A stretch of 45,446 bases of DNA from CAZEAN01 sp964510225 (GCA_964510225.1 CAZEAN010000044.1:1-45446); one strand, 5' to 3'; shown: positions 8,285-17,054, numbered from the stretch's first letter. Numbers and translations are program-made. The notes: generated by a model not told the origin, from the letters alone.

Positions 8285-10819
8285 CTAAGAGGTTCCAGAT
8301 GCGTAGTTGCCGACGAATGTGATGGTCACGAGATTCTCGTTAGACTCTGCGAAGCCAATCAGCCGCATTGCCAACTTCCGGAATTTGCGGTTCCCTGTGA
8401 GATCAAAGGCATCCATATAGCCCCGGACGGCTTCGGTGATACTGAACTGTTTTACTTCGCCTGAACGACCAAGTTCCCCTGCGCGGGTACTGTCGGAGAG
8501 GTCAACTCTCCCTTGGCCGTCAATCCGGCTCGAAAAGAGTGGTTCCGATGCATTCACTGCGTCGATGATCGCCGACAAGGTGATCGGGTCGTTCTCAAGT
8601 CGTGCGTAACGAGTGAGGTAAAGAACACCAAGCGACTGGTAATTCAGATCGAAACCACCACGCTCTGGCATGACACCGTCCTCTTCTTGAAGCGCGAGTC
8701 CTGCGGCAAGATAGGTCGCTGCTTCCGTGTCGAGTGTTGTATCCCCCGTCAATTCCGATGCTTGGAGCAAGCCTGCGGCGCGGAGGAAGTATCGATGGGT
8801 GAAGGGCTCGAGGTCGATCTCGCTGGTGTCTTGATCAACACTCACCAGCCAGGTAGACATGCGGTGGAGTCCATCGATCCAACCATCCCGAAAACTGTAA
8901 TCAAAGACCGAGGAAGGTACTTTGTCGAGCGTTGCGATCGCCCGACCTACTGCCTCTTGAAACATCGAGGTACTGTGAACGGGATCACCGGTGCCAGGGA
9001 AGGAGCCGTTAGCTGCCTGTTGGTCGAGTCCCCACTGGATGACCCCAATACCACGCTTCAGCAGTTCGAGATCCTGGCTTGCGTAGGCGTAATCGATGAG
9101 ATCCGCTCCGTTCCGCTGTTGCTCAATGTAGTAATCACCCCGCAGTCCTTCTTCCCAATCCGCGTTGACAGAAACAGCGCCGGAGTCGGCAACACCATGT
9201 AAGGCATAAGCCCGAGCGATCGCTTTAATGTCTGTTATTCTGCGACCAACAACCACGCTGTAGGTACCGTTCTCACTTGTTGTCGACATCACCACCACGC
9301 CGTCATCGACTTCTTCAGAGCCCAACGAGACATTCAGGAGCGAGTGGAGTGCGACCGTGACATCAGCCGGGTCAATGTATGCCTTGACACGGTCGAGATC
9401 ACGGACGGCAAACGTCGCATGGCTGCCGATGTGGTCAACTTCACCTGGGGCGAATTCCCAGTAATCTCCACCGGGCATCGCGAACAGCTCCGCCATATCT
9501 TCGTTGATCCGAGTGGAGAAGGTTGCATCGTAGAGGTCGAACCCAACGGCATGGTTGTAAAATCCGTTGCCGTACATCCGACTACCCTCGAGATCACCGA
9601 TAAAGGTGTCGTCGTTGGCGCTGTCGAAGAAGTAGGCTTCGTCTGATCCATGAGTAGCCGAAGCGTAGACGCGAGGAAACTCGTTTGCCGTCATTGAGAA
9701 GCCAGTTCCAGTCATCATTACCCGAGTGGGTTCTGCGATAAGCGTCTCATCGCCGCTCGAGTCAGCAACGTAAGCACGATCTTCACCGAGGCTGGAGGTT
9801 GCGGTGACGTGATCGAACCGCGTTGCCTTGATGTAGAATCCGGTCCCCTGGAACTTCACCTCGCCTGGCTCTGCATTGAGGGTGTCGTTTCCGTTCGAGT
9901 CGAGAAGGACCAGATGGTCTGAATCTCCGTCGTGTCCGTAGAGATAGACGCGGTCAAATCCCTCAATACTGCTCGTGCGTCCATCGGTACGTCCGATCCG
10001 AGCGAATTCAGGTCCGGCTTCCACAAGGTCGACGCCTTCTCCACCGGTCAGATAGGCTCGGTCGGCACCTTCCCCTGCAATTGCAGTGACTTGATCGAAG
10101 CCTGTGACTTTATGATAGTAAGTGTCGCCATAGATTCGATCCGAGCCCCAGTCTGACTTGAAGTAATCGTTCCCGTCAGTCCCTCCGAGCGTTGCATGAT
10201 CGCTCCCGAGGCCGTTTGAGATGGCGTGGATCCGCTCGACATTAACGAGTGTTGTCTGACCCTTCGGTGTCACGAACGTGACGAAGCCAGGATCGCCTGT
10301 GACTTGGTCATCACCATCAGTGTCGTAAAGGTTGGCCGAGTCCTCACCGCCGCCTCCATCGATCTCAACCGAAGCCGGACCACGATACGAGACTTCGTAA
10401 TCTGGACCCGACCAGACACCACTCATGCCGTCAGTCTCAGGTCGCAGATCAAACTTTTCTGCATCAGTTGACCCGACGATAATCACGTTATCTTGGTATT
10501 CGAGTCCAACGATTTCGATCGCAAGGTCCGTCCCCGAATATTCAAGCGAGGTACTCTCACCTCCGGGTCCAGAGAGAACTACGGAGATTGTCGGGACGTT
10601 GCTGGCGTCGCGTCCAATCTCAATCTGGTAGATGTCAGCAGCCTCTGGTTCACCGAGGTCCAAGATCTCCGCTCCTGGCAAACCAACGGTCAAGAGACAG
10701 CGCGATTCGAGGACGGAATCAGAGTGACCCTGGAAGTAGAAACTCGGCTTGTAGGCTGGCTTTCTACGTGTTGCACGCCGATGAGACCCATCTAACCTGA
10801 TCGTCTTGATACCCTTCAT
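8285..10819 (-). CDS. LEPR-XLL repeat protein with C-terminal alpha/alpha-toroid-like domain
   Basis: The ATG at 10819 is preferred; a TTG 14 codons upstream is possible. The 844-residue product has a basic N-terminus, then VLESRCLLTVG (LESRCLLT at 37-44), a variant of the planctomycete LEPR-XLL motif. About seven degenerate repeats of roughly 47 residues follow (see separate entry), with the pattern SDxAxLxDSxGNDTF...GxGFxxxAxGFDxVxA. The last 300 residues are predicted mostly helical, with segments such as GVIQWGLDQQAANGSFPGTG, YFLRAAGLLQASELTGD and VLYLTRYARLENDP. These resemble (alpha/alpha) toroid folds of polysaccharide lyases, glycoside hydrolases or terpenoid-cyclase-like domains. I do not recognise the catalytic family. 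A cell-surface or secreted polysaccharide-handling role is an inference. A hairpin lies downstream at 8176-8219. Confidence 0.85.
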   Translation of the reverse strand: MKGIKTIRLDGSHRRATRRKPAYKPSFYFQGHSDSVLESRCLLTVGLPGAEILDLGEPEAADIYQIEIGRDASNVPTISVVLSGPGGESTSLEYSGTDLAIEIVGLEYQDNVIIVGSTDAEKFDLRPETDGMSGVWSGPDYEVSYRGPASVEIDGGGGEDSANLYDTDGDDQVTGDPGFVTFVTPKGQTTLVNVERIHAISNGLGSDHATLGGTDGNDYFKSDWGSDRIYGDTYYHKVTGFDQVTAIAGEGADRAYLTGGEGVDLVEAGPEFARIGRTDGRTSSIEGFDRVYLYGHDGDSDHLVLLDSNGNDTLNAEPGEVKFQGTGFYIKATRFDHVTATSSLGEDRAYVADSSGDETLIAEPTRVMMTGTGFSMTANEFPRVYASATHGSDEAYFFDSANDDTFIGDLEGSRMYGNGFYNHAVGFDLYDATFSTRINEDMAELFAMPGGDYWEFAPGEVDHIGSHATFAVRDLDRVKAYIDPADVTVALHSLLNVSLGSEEVDDGVVVMSTTSENGTYSVVVGRRITDIKAIARAYALHGVADSGAVSVNADWEEGLRGDYYIEQQRNGADLIDYAYASQDLELLKRGIGVIQWGLDQQAANGSFPGTGDPVHSTSMFQEAVGRAIATLDKVPSSVFDYSFRDGWIDGLHRMSTWLVSVDQDTSEIDLEPFTHRYFLRAAGLLQASELTGDTTLDTEAATYLAAGLALQEEDGVMPERGGFDLNYQSLGVLYLTRYARLENDPITLSAIIDAVNASEPLFSSRIDGQGRVDLSDSTRAGELGRSGEVKQFSITEAVRGYMDAFDLTGNRKFRKLAMRLIGFAESNENLVTITFVGNYASGTS
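9361..10345 (-). repeat. about seven tandem 47-residue protein repeats
   Basis: Inside the 844-residue protein the pattern recurs in units starting at EDSANLYD, SDHATLGG, ADRAYLTG, SDHLVLLD, EDRAYVAD, SDEAYFFD and EDMAELFA. Each unit has a GNDTF/GDETL-like core and a later GFYxxAxxFDxV segment. The units are divergent at DNA level, so they are old and not prone to slippage. Confidence 0.75.
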
Positions 10820-11422
10820 CGAAAATCTCACTATAAGCGTCGACTGAGTTGAGAATTCCAAGTGGATGAATCATCGAACTAACGGATCAATGAGGATCGA
10901 TCTAAGAAGTCTTGTGATCAGCGGGATCAGGGGTTGGTACTCATCGCTCTGGGGCGTTCCACAGGATTCAAGCTCGAATACCCACCCTGTCGCGTTTCGT
11001 CGGTAGCTCTTGAATGAAGCATATGCTTCTTACTTAAGACTAATTCCAAGGCTACGACGATGTTGAGTGCTGACAGCAAACAACAAAGATCGATAGCGTG
11101 CTTCCTAAGCCGCTGTGCTGTCTACACGACATGATGTACATTTCTTCTCAGCGGCACTCTTTTTCTGAAGTGACAAACGTGCGCTCCAAGAACCGGCACG
11201 AGTGCCAATTAATGCTGCTTGCAGACCTTTCTGTCGAACATGATGACCCAGGTTGTTCGACAAGACCAATGGATGACGAGCGGAGACATAGGATACTACC
11301 CATCAGTTCGTCTGCGAGAATCGATCTGAGGGTGAGACGAGGAAGAGTTATACGTGCTGCAAAATTGCAACAGGGGCCTTGGATAGGAACGAAAGAAGGG
11401 GTGGTAAGGGGCTTGAACGAAG
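10820..11422. other. intergenic region at the left edge of the mobile-element graveyard
   Basis: About 600 bases without a gene I can support. Overlapping short frames on both strands have no known motifs. The region includes the promoter of the minus-strand gene starting at 10819 and probably the left boundary of the inserted or decayed DNA that follows, but no terminal repeat or target-site duplication could be identified. Confidence 0.45.
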
Positions 11423-11641
11423 TTAATTCTGCCTTCCCAAGCCCGATCTCCCTGAGATGGAGACGAACCACTTCTCCAGCGTGGGCAGGCGAACGACCTT
11501 CGACTCCAACTCCTTCATCTCCTTCTGACTCAGCTTGACTCCCGTGCTGTACGCCTCCCCGATCAGCACAACCTCGGGATGCTTGACCGTCCAGGTCATC
11601 GTCCCGGCATAGCCCAGTACCGCCCCGATCGAGTCCAGCAA
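11423..11641 (-). pseudogene. transposase C-terminal fragment (possibly ISAzo13/Rhodopirellula type)
   Basis: The minus-strand frame reads TMTWTVKHPEVVLIGEAYS, TGVKLSQKEMKELESKVVRL and PTLEKWFVSI before a stop. The TGVKLxxxEMxxLExxVxRLPxLEKWFV pattern matches my memory of C-terminal ends of planctomycete transposases, probably the ISAzo13/Rhodopirellula-transposase group, but the family assignment is tentative. Everything upstream of about 11641 is missing, because the frame runs directly into an IS3-type fragment on the other strand. This is therefore a remnant, not a gene. Confidence 0.4.
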
Positions 11642-11937
11642 CCTCCGAAATCTTCAACACCGATCAAGGTGTGCAGTTCGCCACCCGCCGCTACAGCGAA
11701 CGACTGGAGTCATCGGGCATGTTGGTGAGCATGGACGGTCGTGGTCGAGCGTTGGACAACGTGTTCGTGGAACGGGTTCGGAAAGTTTTTTTGATATATG
11801 AATATATCTATTTTCGACGGTGTTCAACCGTGCAAGAATTGGAGGAGGGTTTATCACATTACATTGGGTTCTACAACCAGGAGCGAGTTCACCAATCGCT
11901 TGGGTATAGCACCCCGAGGTCAGTTTATCACACGTAA
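11641..11937 (+). pseudogene. IS3-family transposase (orfB) C-terminal fragment
   Basis: The plus-strand frame without a proper start reads SEIFNTDQGVQFATRRYSER, then SMDGRGRALDNVFVERV and GLSHYIGFYNQERVHQSLGY. This is the second half of the rve/DDE integrase domain of IS3-type OrfB: the second Asp in NTDQG and the catalytic Glu in FVER are visible, as is the FYNQERxHQSLGYxTP tail. OrfA and the first half of OrfB are gone. The stretch after FVER (RKVFLIYEYIYF) is one residue longer than usual and less conserved, consistent with decay. Its 5' edge coincides with the edge of the opposite-strand transposase fragment, so two dead elements abut at about 11641. Confidence 0.8.
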
Positions 11938-12264
11938 CCAAAGAGAACGAGAAGGAGTTGTTGTTGTTTTGATCATGAAGATCACCAGAGTGAATGACTT
12001 TTCGCGCTCTTCAGTGCGTGCATGCCATGATCCTAATCCCCAAACTCACAAGGAGTTGGTGTCCTGACCGATTAACGAGTATTCGCGTTATACTGGTCCG
12101 AACGATGGGGTCCACCTCACTATTCAGTGAAGCGGAAAGGCAGCATGCTATAGGCTACCTTATGAATGTGTATTATAAATATTTTCTTATGCAGACAAGC
12201 GTTTGCTTGCTTAATGCGAGTCTCCAATCAAATCTCGCGTCAAACCTGAATGGTGGAGGCCTTG
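11938..12264. other. AT-rich intergenic stretch in the decayed island
   Basis: About 330 bases with no supportable gene. The segment around 12150-12200 is clearly richer in A and T than the rest of the window, consistent with foreign or degenerate DNA. The promoter of the orphan gene at 12265 may lie here, but no boxes are convincing. Confidence 0.45.
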
Positions 12265-12822
12265 ATGATGTCCCAGGAACAGCGGCAAAAACGATGTGCA
12301 ATCCAAGATGAAGGAGATCCCTTCCACTGTGGTGTGATCAATAATGGCATTCAGGTTCTGATTGTACCACGAGGTCGCATGATTCAAATGATGTATTTTG
12401 ATGCCTTTGGAGAACTCGTGAATTACGAAAGCCGCCAGGCGCCGGGAGTTGAAGACCTACAACGGGGAATTGTCTCAGGTAAAGGCAGACAATCGCTCGC
12501 AGAGTTCGAGATTAAACGAAGCATGTTTACTTCACAAATATTGTATGAGCTAGAAGTAGTTTCACAGACGATTTACATCGTGCCATTTTCAATCCCTGAA
12601 TTCGAATTCTACATCCACTTACTACCACCATATTTTCAATGGGCACTTGATCAAGGTCCCCCTTCAAAAGCCTCCAATAATGAAGAGGACTACGAAGCGG
12701 CTTTAGACGAATATGAAGTCGTCTTGCGGCTCACGAGAGAGTTCCAGGATGCGAACAGGTATGTCATCGACCATGGGAAAGAATACTGGATGAATGAAAA
12801 TGGCACGATCGGAGACTCATGA
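12265..12822 (+). CDS. orphan hypothetical protein in the decayed island
   Basis: The ATG at 12265 is preferred because GGTGGAGG lies 5-6 bases upstream; an ATG at 12250 in the same frame has no such site, and ATG 12268 is also possible. The product is 185 residues, acidic, without a signal peptide or membrane segment. Recognisable phrases are RCAIQDEGDPFHCGVINNG, GRMIQMMYFDAFGELVNYES and a charged C-terminal half (NNEEDYEAALDEYEVVLRL). I do not recognise the family. It lies just upstream of an RHS-repeat fragment, and small acidic cytosolic proteins near RHS genes are often immunity proteins, but nothing in the sequence proves that. Base composition is more AT-rich than its neighbours, suggesting transfer. 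Confidence 0.6.
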   Translation: MMSQEQRQKRCAIQDEGDPFHCGVINNGIQVLIVPRGRMIQMMYFDAFGELVNYESRQAPGVEDLQRGIVSGKGRQSLAEFEIKRSMFTSQILYELEVVSQTIYIVPFSIPEFEFYIHLLPPYFQWALDQGPPSKASNNEEDYEAALDEYEVVLRLTREFQDANRYVIDHGKEYWMNENGTIGDS

Positions 12823-12863
12823 ACTGTCCACAAGACGCGATATACTGAGCTATCGACCCTTGA

Positions 12864-13571
12864 AAGGGCATCAACGATGGCTACGACCCTGCCACAGAGC
12901 GTAAGATCCGGCTGTTCACAACTAACACGCATGTTCACTACACCCATGATCCCCTGGGGCGGCTGGAGACCGTTGAAGTCGTCGAGCGCCATGACGTGGT
13001 TCTCGCGCCGGCTTCTGAGGTCACCCGCTATACCTACGACCTCGTCGGTAACCTCGACGAACTCCACCAACCCAACGGGGCGATCGCCCAGTACACCTAT
13101 GATGCCTTGAACCGGCTCGATCTCCTCACCCATTACAAGCCGGACTCCACACCACAGACCCTCGCCGATAACGACAAGCTCGCTCAGTTCGACTACACCG
13201 TCCGCCCCGACGGCAAACGGACCAGTGTAGTGGAAGACCTCTGGATCAGCGGGGTCAAAAAGACCACCAACATCACCTGGCAGTATGATGAGCTTGGCCG
13301 CCTAATCGACGAGGCCATCGACCATTTCGACAACAACCTCGATCAGACTGACGCCTTCCTCTACGACCTCGTCGGCAACCGCCTGTCTCGCTCGACTGAT
13401 CTTGGCAATGACGGTTCTTGGGACAAGGTGGTCGATGCCGTTTTTGACAGCAATGATCGCTTGGAGCGAGAACGCATCGATCTTGATGATAACGGATCAA
13501 TCGATCAAGAGATCGTGTATCAGTTTGCCGCCACCCAGCAGTCGCACAAAGTGAAGCTGTTGCTTTGCTAG
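12864..13571 (+). pseudogene. RHS/YD-repeat protein fragment, truncated at both ends
   Basis: The frame is open from 12864 (after a stop) to 13571 and shows YD-repeat units: VHYTHDPLGRLETVEVV, TRYTYDLVGNLDELHQPNG, AQYTYDALNRLDLLTHY, WQYDELGRLIDEAIDHFDN and AFLYDLVGNRLSRSTDLG. It lacks an N-terminal secretion region, the RHS core hallmark and a C-terminal toxin tip. Similarity ends after EIVYQFAATQQ, and the last residues (SHKVKLLLC) look unrelated. The first ATG in frame (12996) lies inside the repeats, so this is a piece of a once much larger RHS-type protein rather than a functional gene. No full-length RHS locus is present in the window. Confidence 0.8.
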
Positions 13572-13595
13572 ACACCCACTGTAAGAGGAGCGTTT

Positions 13596-13991
13596 CTATT
13601 CTGTCGGCTGAGAAGCCTGTTCCAGGTAGTCTTCGCGGATCGGGTGAAAGACATCCAGCGCGACTGAAGTTTGGTCGAGGTTGACCACGCGATGGGGGAC
13701 GCCTCCAGGGATTCTCCAGATGTCGCCTGGTTGCACTGTCTTCGTATGCCCATCGATCGTTATTTCGAATTGACCAGAGAGAAGAATGCCCATCTGTTCG
13801 TGAGGATGTGAATGCTCGGGGACTTCTGAGTGAGGGGCGATATTGACCATCGAGAACATCAACTGTTGCCCCGTGATCAGTCGAAGGTCGACACCGGGAA
13901 ACACTGCATCAAGGGATTGCCCACCCCCCTCAGCAATAAAATAAGCAGCGGGATCGCTGGAAAATCGAGGGTCGGTGCCATCGGTTGACAT
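13596..13991 (-). CDS. small single-domain cupin protein
   Basis: The ATG at 13991 shares its A with the TGA stop of the upstream gene (TGATG overlap), so the two genes are probably translationally coupled; a TTG one codon earlier is also possible. The 131-residue product has the two cupin motifs: HSEVPEHSHPHEQMGILLSG (metal-binding His, His and Glu) and PGDIWRIPGGVPHRVVNL (second-motif His). This is a typical small metal-binding beta-barrel. Single-domain cupins of this type bind sugars, small acids or serve as dioxygenase-like or regulatory domains; the ligand cannot be deduced. The context with a CxxCH/Ada-like protein gives no further hint. Confidence 0.85.
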   Translation of the reverse strand: MSTDGTDPRFSSDPAAYFIAEGGGQSLDAVFPGVDLRLITGQQLMFSMVNIAPHSEVPEHSHPHEQMGILLSGQFEITIDGHTKTVQPGDIWRIPGGVPHRVVNLDQTSVALDVFHPIREDYLEQASQPTE

Positions 13992-15508
13992 CAACGATTC
14001 CTTCCGTAGTTCTGGGCGACCCAGATTCCCCAGGATTGCTGGAATTCAAGTCGGTTTGCGCTGAAAAGGTAGAGGGTTCCGGCGTCGAAGTGCTCAGCAC
14101 CCTCAAGCATCCCTCGGATGAAGGGACCAAATCCACGAGGCGAGGTGTTCGACAGCCACTCGAGCATACTGAATCCGATTGCCCTGGTCTCTTGGTCGCC
14201 GAGGAGCCCGTCGATCGCTTCAGACGAACGAGTAAGCCAGCCAGCACGATAGGCTTGCAAGGACTCGGCACGGAGCGTGTCAGTCCAAGTCCCGTAAGGA
14301 TCGTAACGAGCGGCCATCAAGGCGCCGAGCCCTTGGCTGAGCCATCGTGGTGCCTCTGGAAACGATCGGATTAGCGCGGCGTTGATCCAGGTTGCCACCA
14401 GAGTTGTCTTCAGTCGCTCAAGCAATATCTCACGGCTCTGACGGTTCAACTCGTTGCTTGCAGACGAGATCGGATCGATTGCTGAAACATATGGCACAAA
14501 CCGAGAAAGCTCAAGATGGGGATCGGTGTCGTCCGTCGATAGAAAAGTGTCCATCGATTGATTAAATCGATGAAATGTTGGGACGTCTTGGAATAGATAA
14601 ACGCTTGTTTCTAAAGAAAACTTGTCTGCCAGATCTGTGCCGCGGCCGAGGAGTTTGCTGAGTGTCTTACGAGCCTCGATAAGTCCATCCAGGAGTTCTC
14701 TGCCGTCTCGTTCGGAGATCTCGCCGAAAAGAATGAAGTGATCGTCGACCAACAACGGCGGGTCCGCTTCGGGGTCGATCGCTCGCCAACGTTGCAAGGC
14801 AACCAAGGCAATCCTCGAGAGTCGGTCGGACCGATCCCGATTTGCAAGCGTCGCATTCTGAAGTGTGCCAGACGATTCCACGAGGCCGACTAACGGCTGG
14901 TCGAACGAACTCGATGGATCATTCGGAGCGCCCTGGGTGATCCAGCGCTCGATCCGGCTGATCGTCTCTGGGTCCAATTGATGCTCGACTCTGTTTGCAT
15001 GATCGGAAGCCGAGCGGCGGAGGTAGGCTAAGAGGGGGCTCGCTGCCGGGTCGTCGAGCGTGATGATCGCTCCGGACTCCGAACCAGCCATCAACCGTTC
15101 GTAGGATGAAAGATCGAGGCCGCCCTGAGGATTCTCCGGATGGTGACATTGGAGGCAACGCGCCACCATGAGGCTAGCCACATCGAGGCCAAATCGGCTC
15201 TCGGTCCCAGGCTGAACCGGCTCCTTATCTGAAAGCTCAGTAACGCCTGAAATCGCTTTGTTTGGCTTGCAAATTGAGCAGGCTCGATAGCCACGGGCCT
15301 CAGCGAGCCCGGGATTCTTGAAGACCACGCGACTTGAAGCCTTGAACCTCCGGGCTGAATTGCAGCTTGGAGCGTGGTAGACGGTGGAAGATCGAGAGGC
15401 CACGACCAGCCGTCCGAACGGGAGTTCCTCTTGGTAGACTGGGCTGGGGGCTAGTCGAAACATTACGATAAACGTGATACTGAAGGTAATTACTTTGTGG
15501 TAGTTCAA
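13991..15508 (-). CDS. planctomycete cytochrome-c-like protein with Ada-type metal site and degenerate peptidase-like domain
   Basis: The frame has a TTG start at 15508, with a stop codon two codons upstream and no earlier ATG; ATG at residue 16 is the alternative. The N-terminus is hydrophobic (signal-like). Residues 44-81 match an Ada-like metal-binding pattern: VYHAPSC (His45, Cys49), an EARGYRACSIC ending with Cys77 and Cys80. Residues 112-195 form a planctomycete-type cytochrome c domain with CLQCHH (Cys118, Cys121, His122), GGLDLSSYERLMAGSESG and SPLLAYLRR. The C-terminal half resembles planctomycete DUF1570-type gluzincin domains (PRWLSQGLGALMAARY) but has no HExxH; TTLVATWINAAL stands where the zinc motif would be. 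It is therefore probably a non-catalytic binding domain. The protein is likely periplasmic and coupled to the cupin gene downstream. Confidence 0.8.
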   Translation of the reverse strand: MNYHKVITFSITFIVMFRLAPSPVYQEELPFGRLVVASRSSTVYHAPSCNSARRFKASSRVVFKNPGLAEARGYRACSICKPNKAISGVTELSDKEPVQPGTESRFGLDVASLMVARCLQCHHPENPQGGLDLSSYERLMAGSESGAIITLDDPAASPLLAYLRRSASDHANRVEHQLDPETISRIERWITQGAPNDPSSSFDQPLVGLVESSGTLQNATLANRDRSDRLSRIALVALQRWRAIDPEADPPLLVDDHFILFGEISERDGRELLDGLIEARKTLSKLLGRGTDLADKFSLETSVYLFQDVPTFHRFNQSMDTFLSTDDTDPHLELSRFVPYVSAIDPISSASNELNRQSREILLERLKTTLVATWINAALIRSFPEAPRWLSQGLGALMAARYDPYGTWTDTLRAESLQAYRAGWLTRSSEAIDGLLGDQETRAIGFSMLEWLSNTSPRGFGPFIRGMLEGAEHFDAGTLYLFSANRLEFQQSWGIWVAQNYGRNR

Positions 15509-15962
15509 TTGGTTCTAACCCCCAAGGCCACACCCAGACCTAGGATTCAAGCAGTAGTTTCATTGTCCACCACCACCGACTAGGTACTCATTGTACCTGT
15601 TGACGTCGGCTTTCGAAATGCGATAAACGACTCGCATTATGAGAATTGAAATGGTGGAATCTCAGACTCGACAGAAGATTCAACACTCCCAGCCTCACCT
15701 CAGACAATCAACGCAGTTTTCCCCTTTCCTAGTCATTTGAGCCATGACTCAGAATTGTCCCCTATGCTTCCCTGGTGCTCGGACGCTCCAACGTTTACGT
15801 GCCTGAATCAGTTGGCACGATGGATGCTCTTCCGAACTCCGAGATCGTCCAGAAGCCTGCAGATTGGGCCCTCGACGAGTTGGTTTTTCAGAGAACTCCA
15901 AGGTTGCCTGGACAAGTTCCCGAGTTGGCCGTATGACGGGGACTATTCAAAAGGGGAGGCGC
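15509..15962. other. divergent intergenic region
   Basis: About 450 bases between the minus-strand CxxCH gene and manA. It must carry both promoters. A weak TTGACG near 15600 lacks a good -10 partner, so I do not call a promoter. Short frames here have no motifs. Confidence 0.45.
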
Positions 15963-17051
15963 ATGAGCTTAGCACGCAGACAACTGAGCGGTACGGTTCC
16001 TAGAATAAAGCTCTTCCGCGGAATGGACGACCCTCCAACGAGCATTGACGTGGCGCCCTCGCTTGCTCCGTTACGGTTCGAGCCGATCCTCAAACGATTG
16101 ATTTGGGGTGGTCGTCGTCTTGGGAGCGTGCTCAACAAGCCGATTGGTCCGGAGGCTGACTACGCTGAAAGCTGGGAACTCTCGGACCATCGAAATGGGC
16201 AGAGCGAAGTTGCTGAGGGTCCTCTTCACGGAACTTCGCTGCAAGAACTCGTTCACAGTCGTGGCGGCGAATTACTTGGAAGTACCCTGCAGCATCATCA
16301 GCAGTTCCCGATATTAATCAAATTCATCGATGCGGCTCGAGTCCTCTCAGTTCAAGTCCACCCAGACGACGAGATCGGTCATCAGCTCGCTAATGACAAC
16401 GGGAAGAATGAGTCTTGGGTAGTACTCGACGCCGAACCGGGTAGCCTTCTCTACGCCGGATTAAAGTCAGGTGTAAGCCGGACTGATTTTGTGGAAGCCG
16501 TTAGAACAGGTCGTATCGAGGAACTCCTTCATCGCTTTGAACCACGCCCCGGCGACTGTATTCATATCCCTGCTGGAACCGTGCACGCGATCGGTGCCGG
16601 AGTTCTGCTGGTGGAGGTCCAGCAGATGTCTGATGCCACCTTCCGCGTCTTCGACTGGGATCGTGTTGATGCTGAGGGAAAACCTCGGAAACTCCATGTC
16701 ACTGAAGCACTTGAAGCAATCGATTTTGAACGAGGACCTGTCAATCCGATCACCCCTCAGAGGGAAGTAATTGAAGGGGGGATCCTGGAATCGCTCGTCC
16801 ACTGTGAGTTCTTCGAGCTTGATCGGCTCCGGTTGACTGGGGAGAGTCTTGTTGGCGTCGACGATGGGTCCCGGTTTACGGCGCTGGTGGCCTTAGAAGG
16901 GCTCTCGGAGATCGAGTTCGACTCGAACCGCTATCCCCTCTCGCCAAACCAGACAATGCTCTTGCCTGCTTCTGCGGGTGCTTGTCCGATCAGAGTCCTC
17001 GACGGCGAAGCGATCATTCTGTCCTGTACAGTACCTGGAGTGAAGGATTGA
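15963..17051 (+). CDS. manA: type I mannose-6-phosphate isomerase
   Basis: Interconverts fructose-6-phosphate and mannose-6-phosphate, supplying GDP-mannose for polysaccharides or feeding mannose into glycolysis. ATG 15963 is chosen because GGGGAGG lies 5-6 bases upstream; the frame is open further upstream but without motifs. The 362-residue product matches class I isomerases. It has LKRLIWGGRRLG near the start, Gln131 and His133 in VLSVQVHPDDE, Glu150 in GKNESWVVLDAEPGS, and His208 in HIPAGTVHAIGAGVLLVEVQ as likely zinc ligands, followed by DATFRVFDWDR. It is similar in length to the short bacterial forms. The next gene begins 3 bases after its stop, indicating an operon. Confidence 0.93.
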   Translation: MSLARRQLSGTVPRIKLFRGMDDPPTSIDVAPSLAPLRFEPILKRLIWGGRRLGSVLNKPIGPEADYAESWELSDHRNGQSEVAEGPLHGTSLQELVHSRGGELLGSTLQHHQQFPILIKFIDAARVLSVQVHPDDEIGHQLANDNGKNESWVVLDAEPGSLLYAGLKSGVSRTDFVEAVRTGRIEELLHRFEPRPGDCIHIPAGTVHAIGAGVLLVEVQQMSDATFRVFDWDRVDAEGKPRKLHVTEALEAIDFERGPVNPITPQREVIEGGILESLVHCEFFELDRLRLTGESLVGVDDGSRFTALVALEGLSEIEFDSNRYPLSPNQTMLLPASAGACPIRVLDGEAIILSCTVPGVKD

Positions 17052-17054
17052 TTC

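Noticed and set aside
8513..9202. Plus-strand frame of 229 codons
   Set aside because: Lies wholly antisense to the helical C-terminal region of the LEPR-XLL repeat protein and shows no motifs.
11148..11660. Minus-strand 170-codon frame over the transposase fragments
   Set aside because: A different frame from the recognisable transposase remnant; its translation is unrelated to any family and spans two unrelated elements.
15590..15640. Promoter with TTGACG near 15600
   Set aside because: The -10 position has no TATAAT-like sequence and the distance to manA is large, so it is not called.
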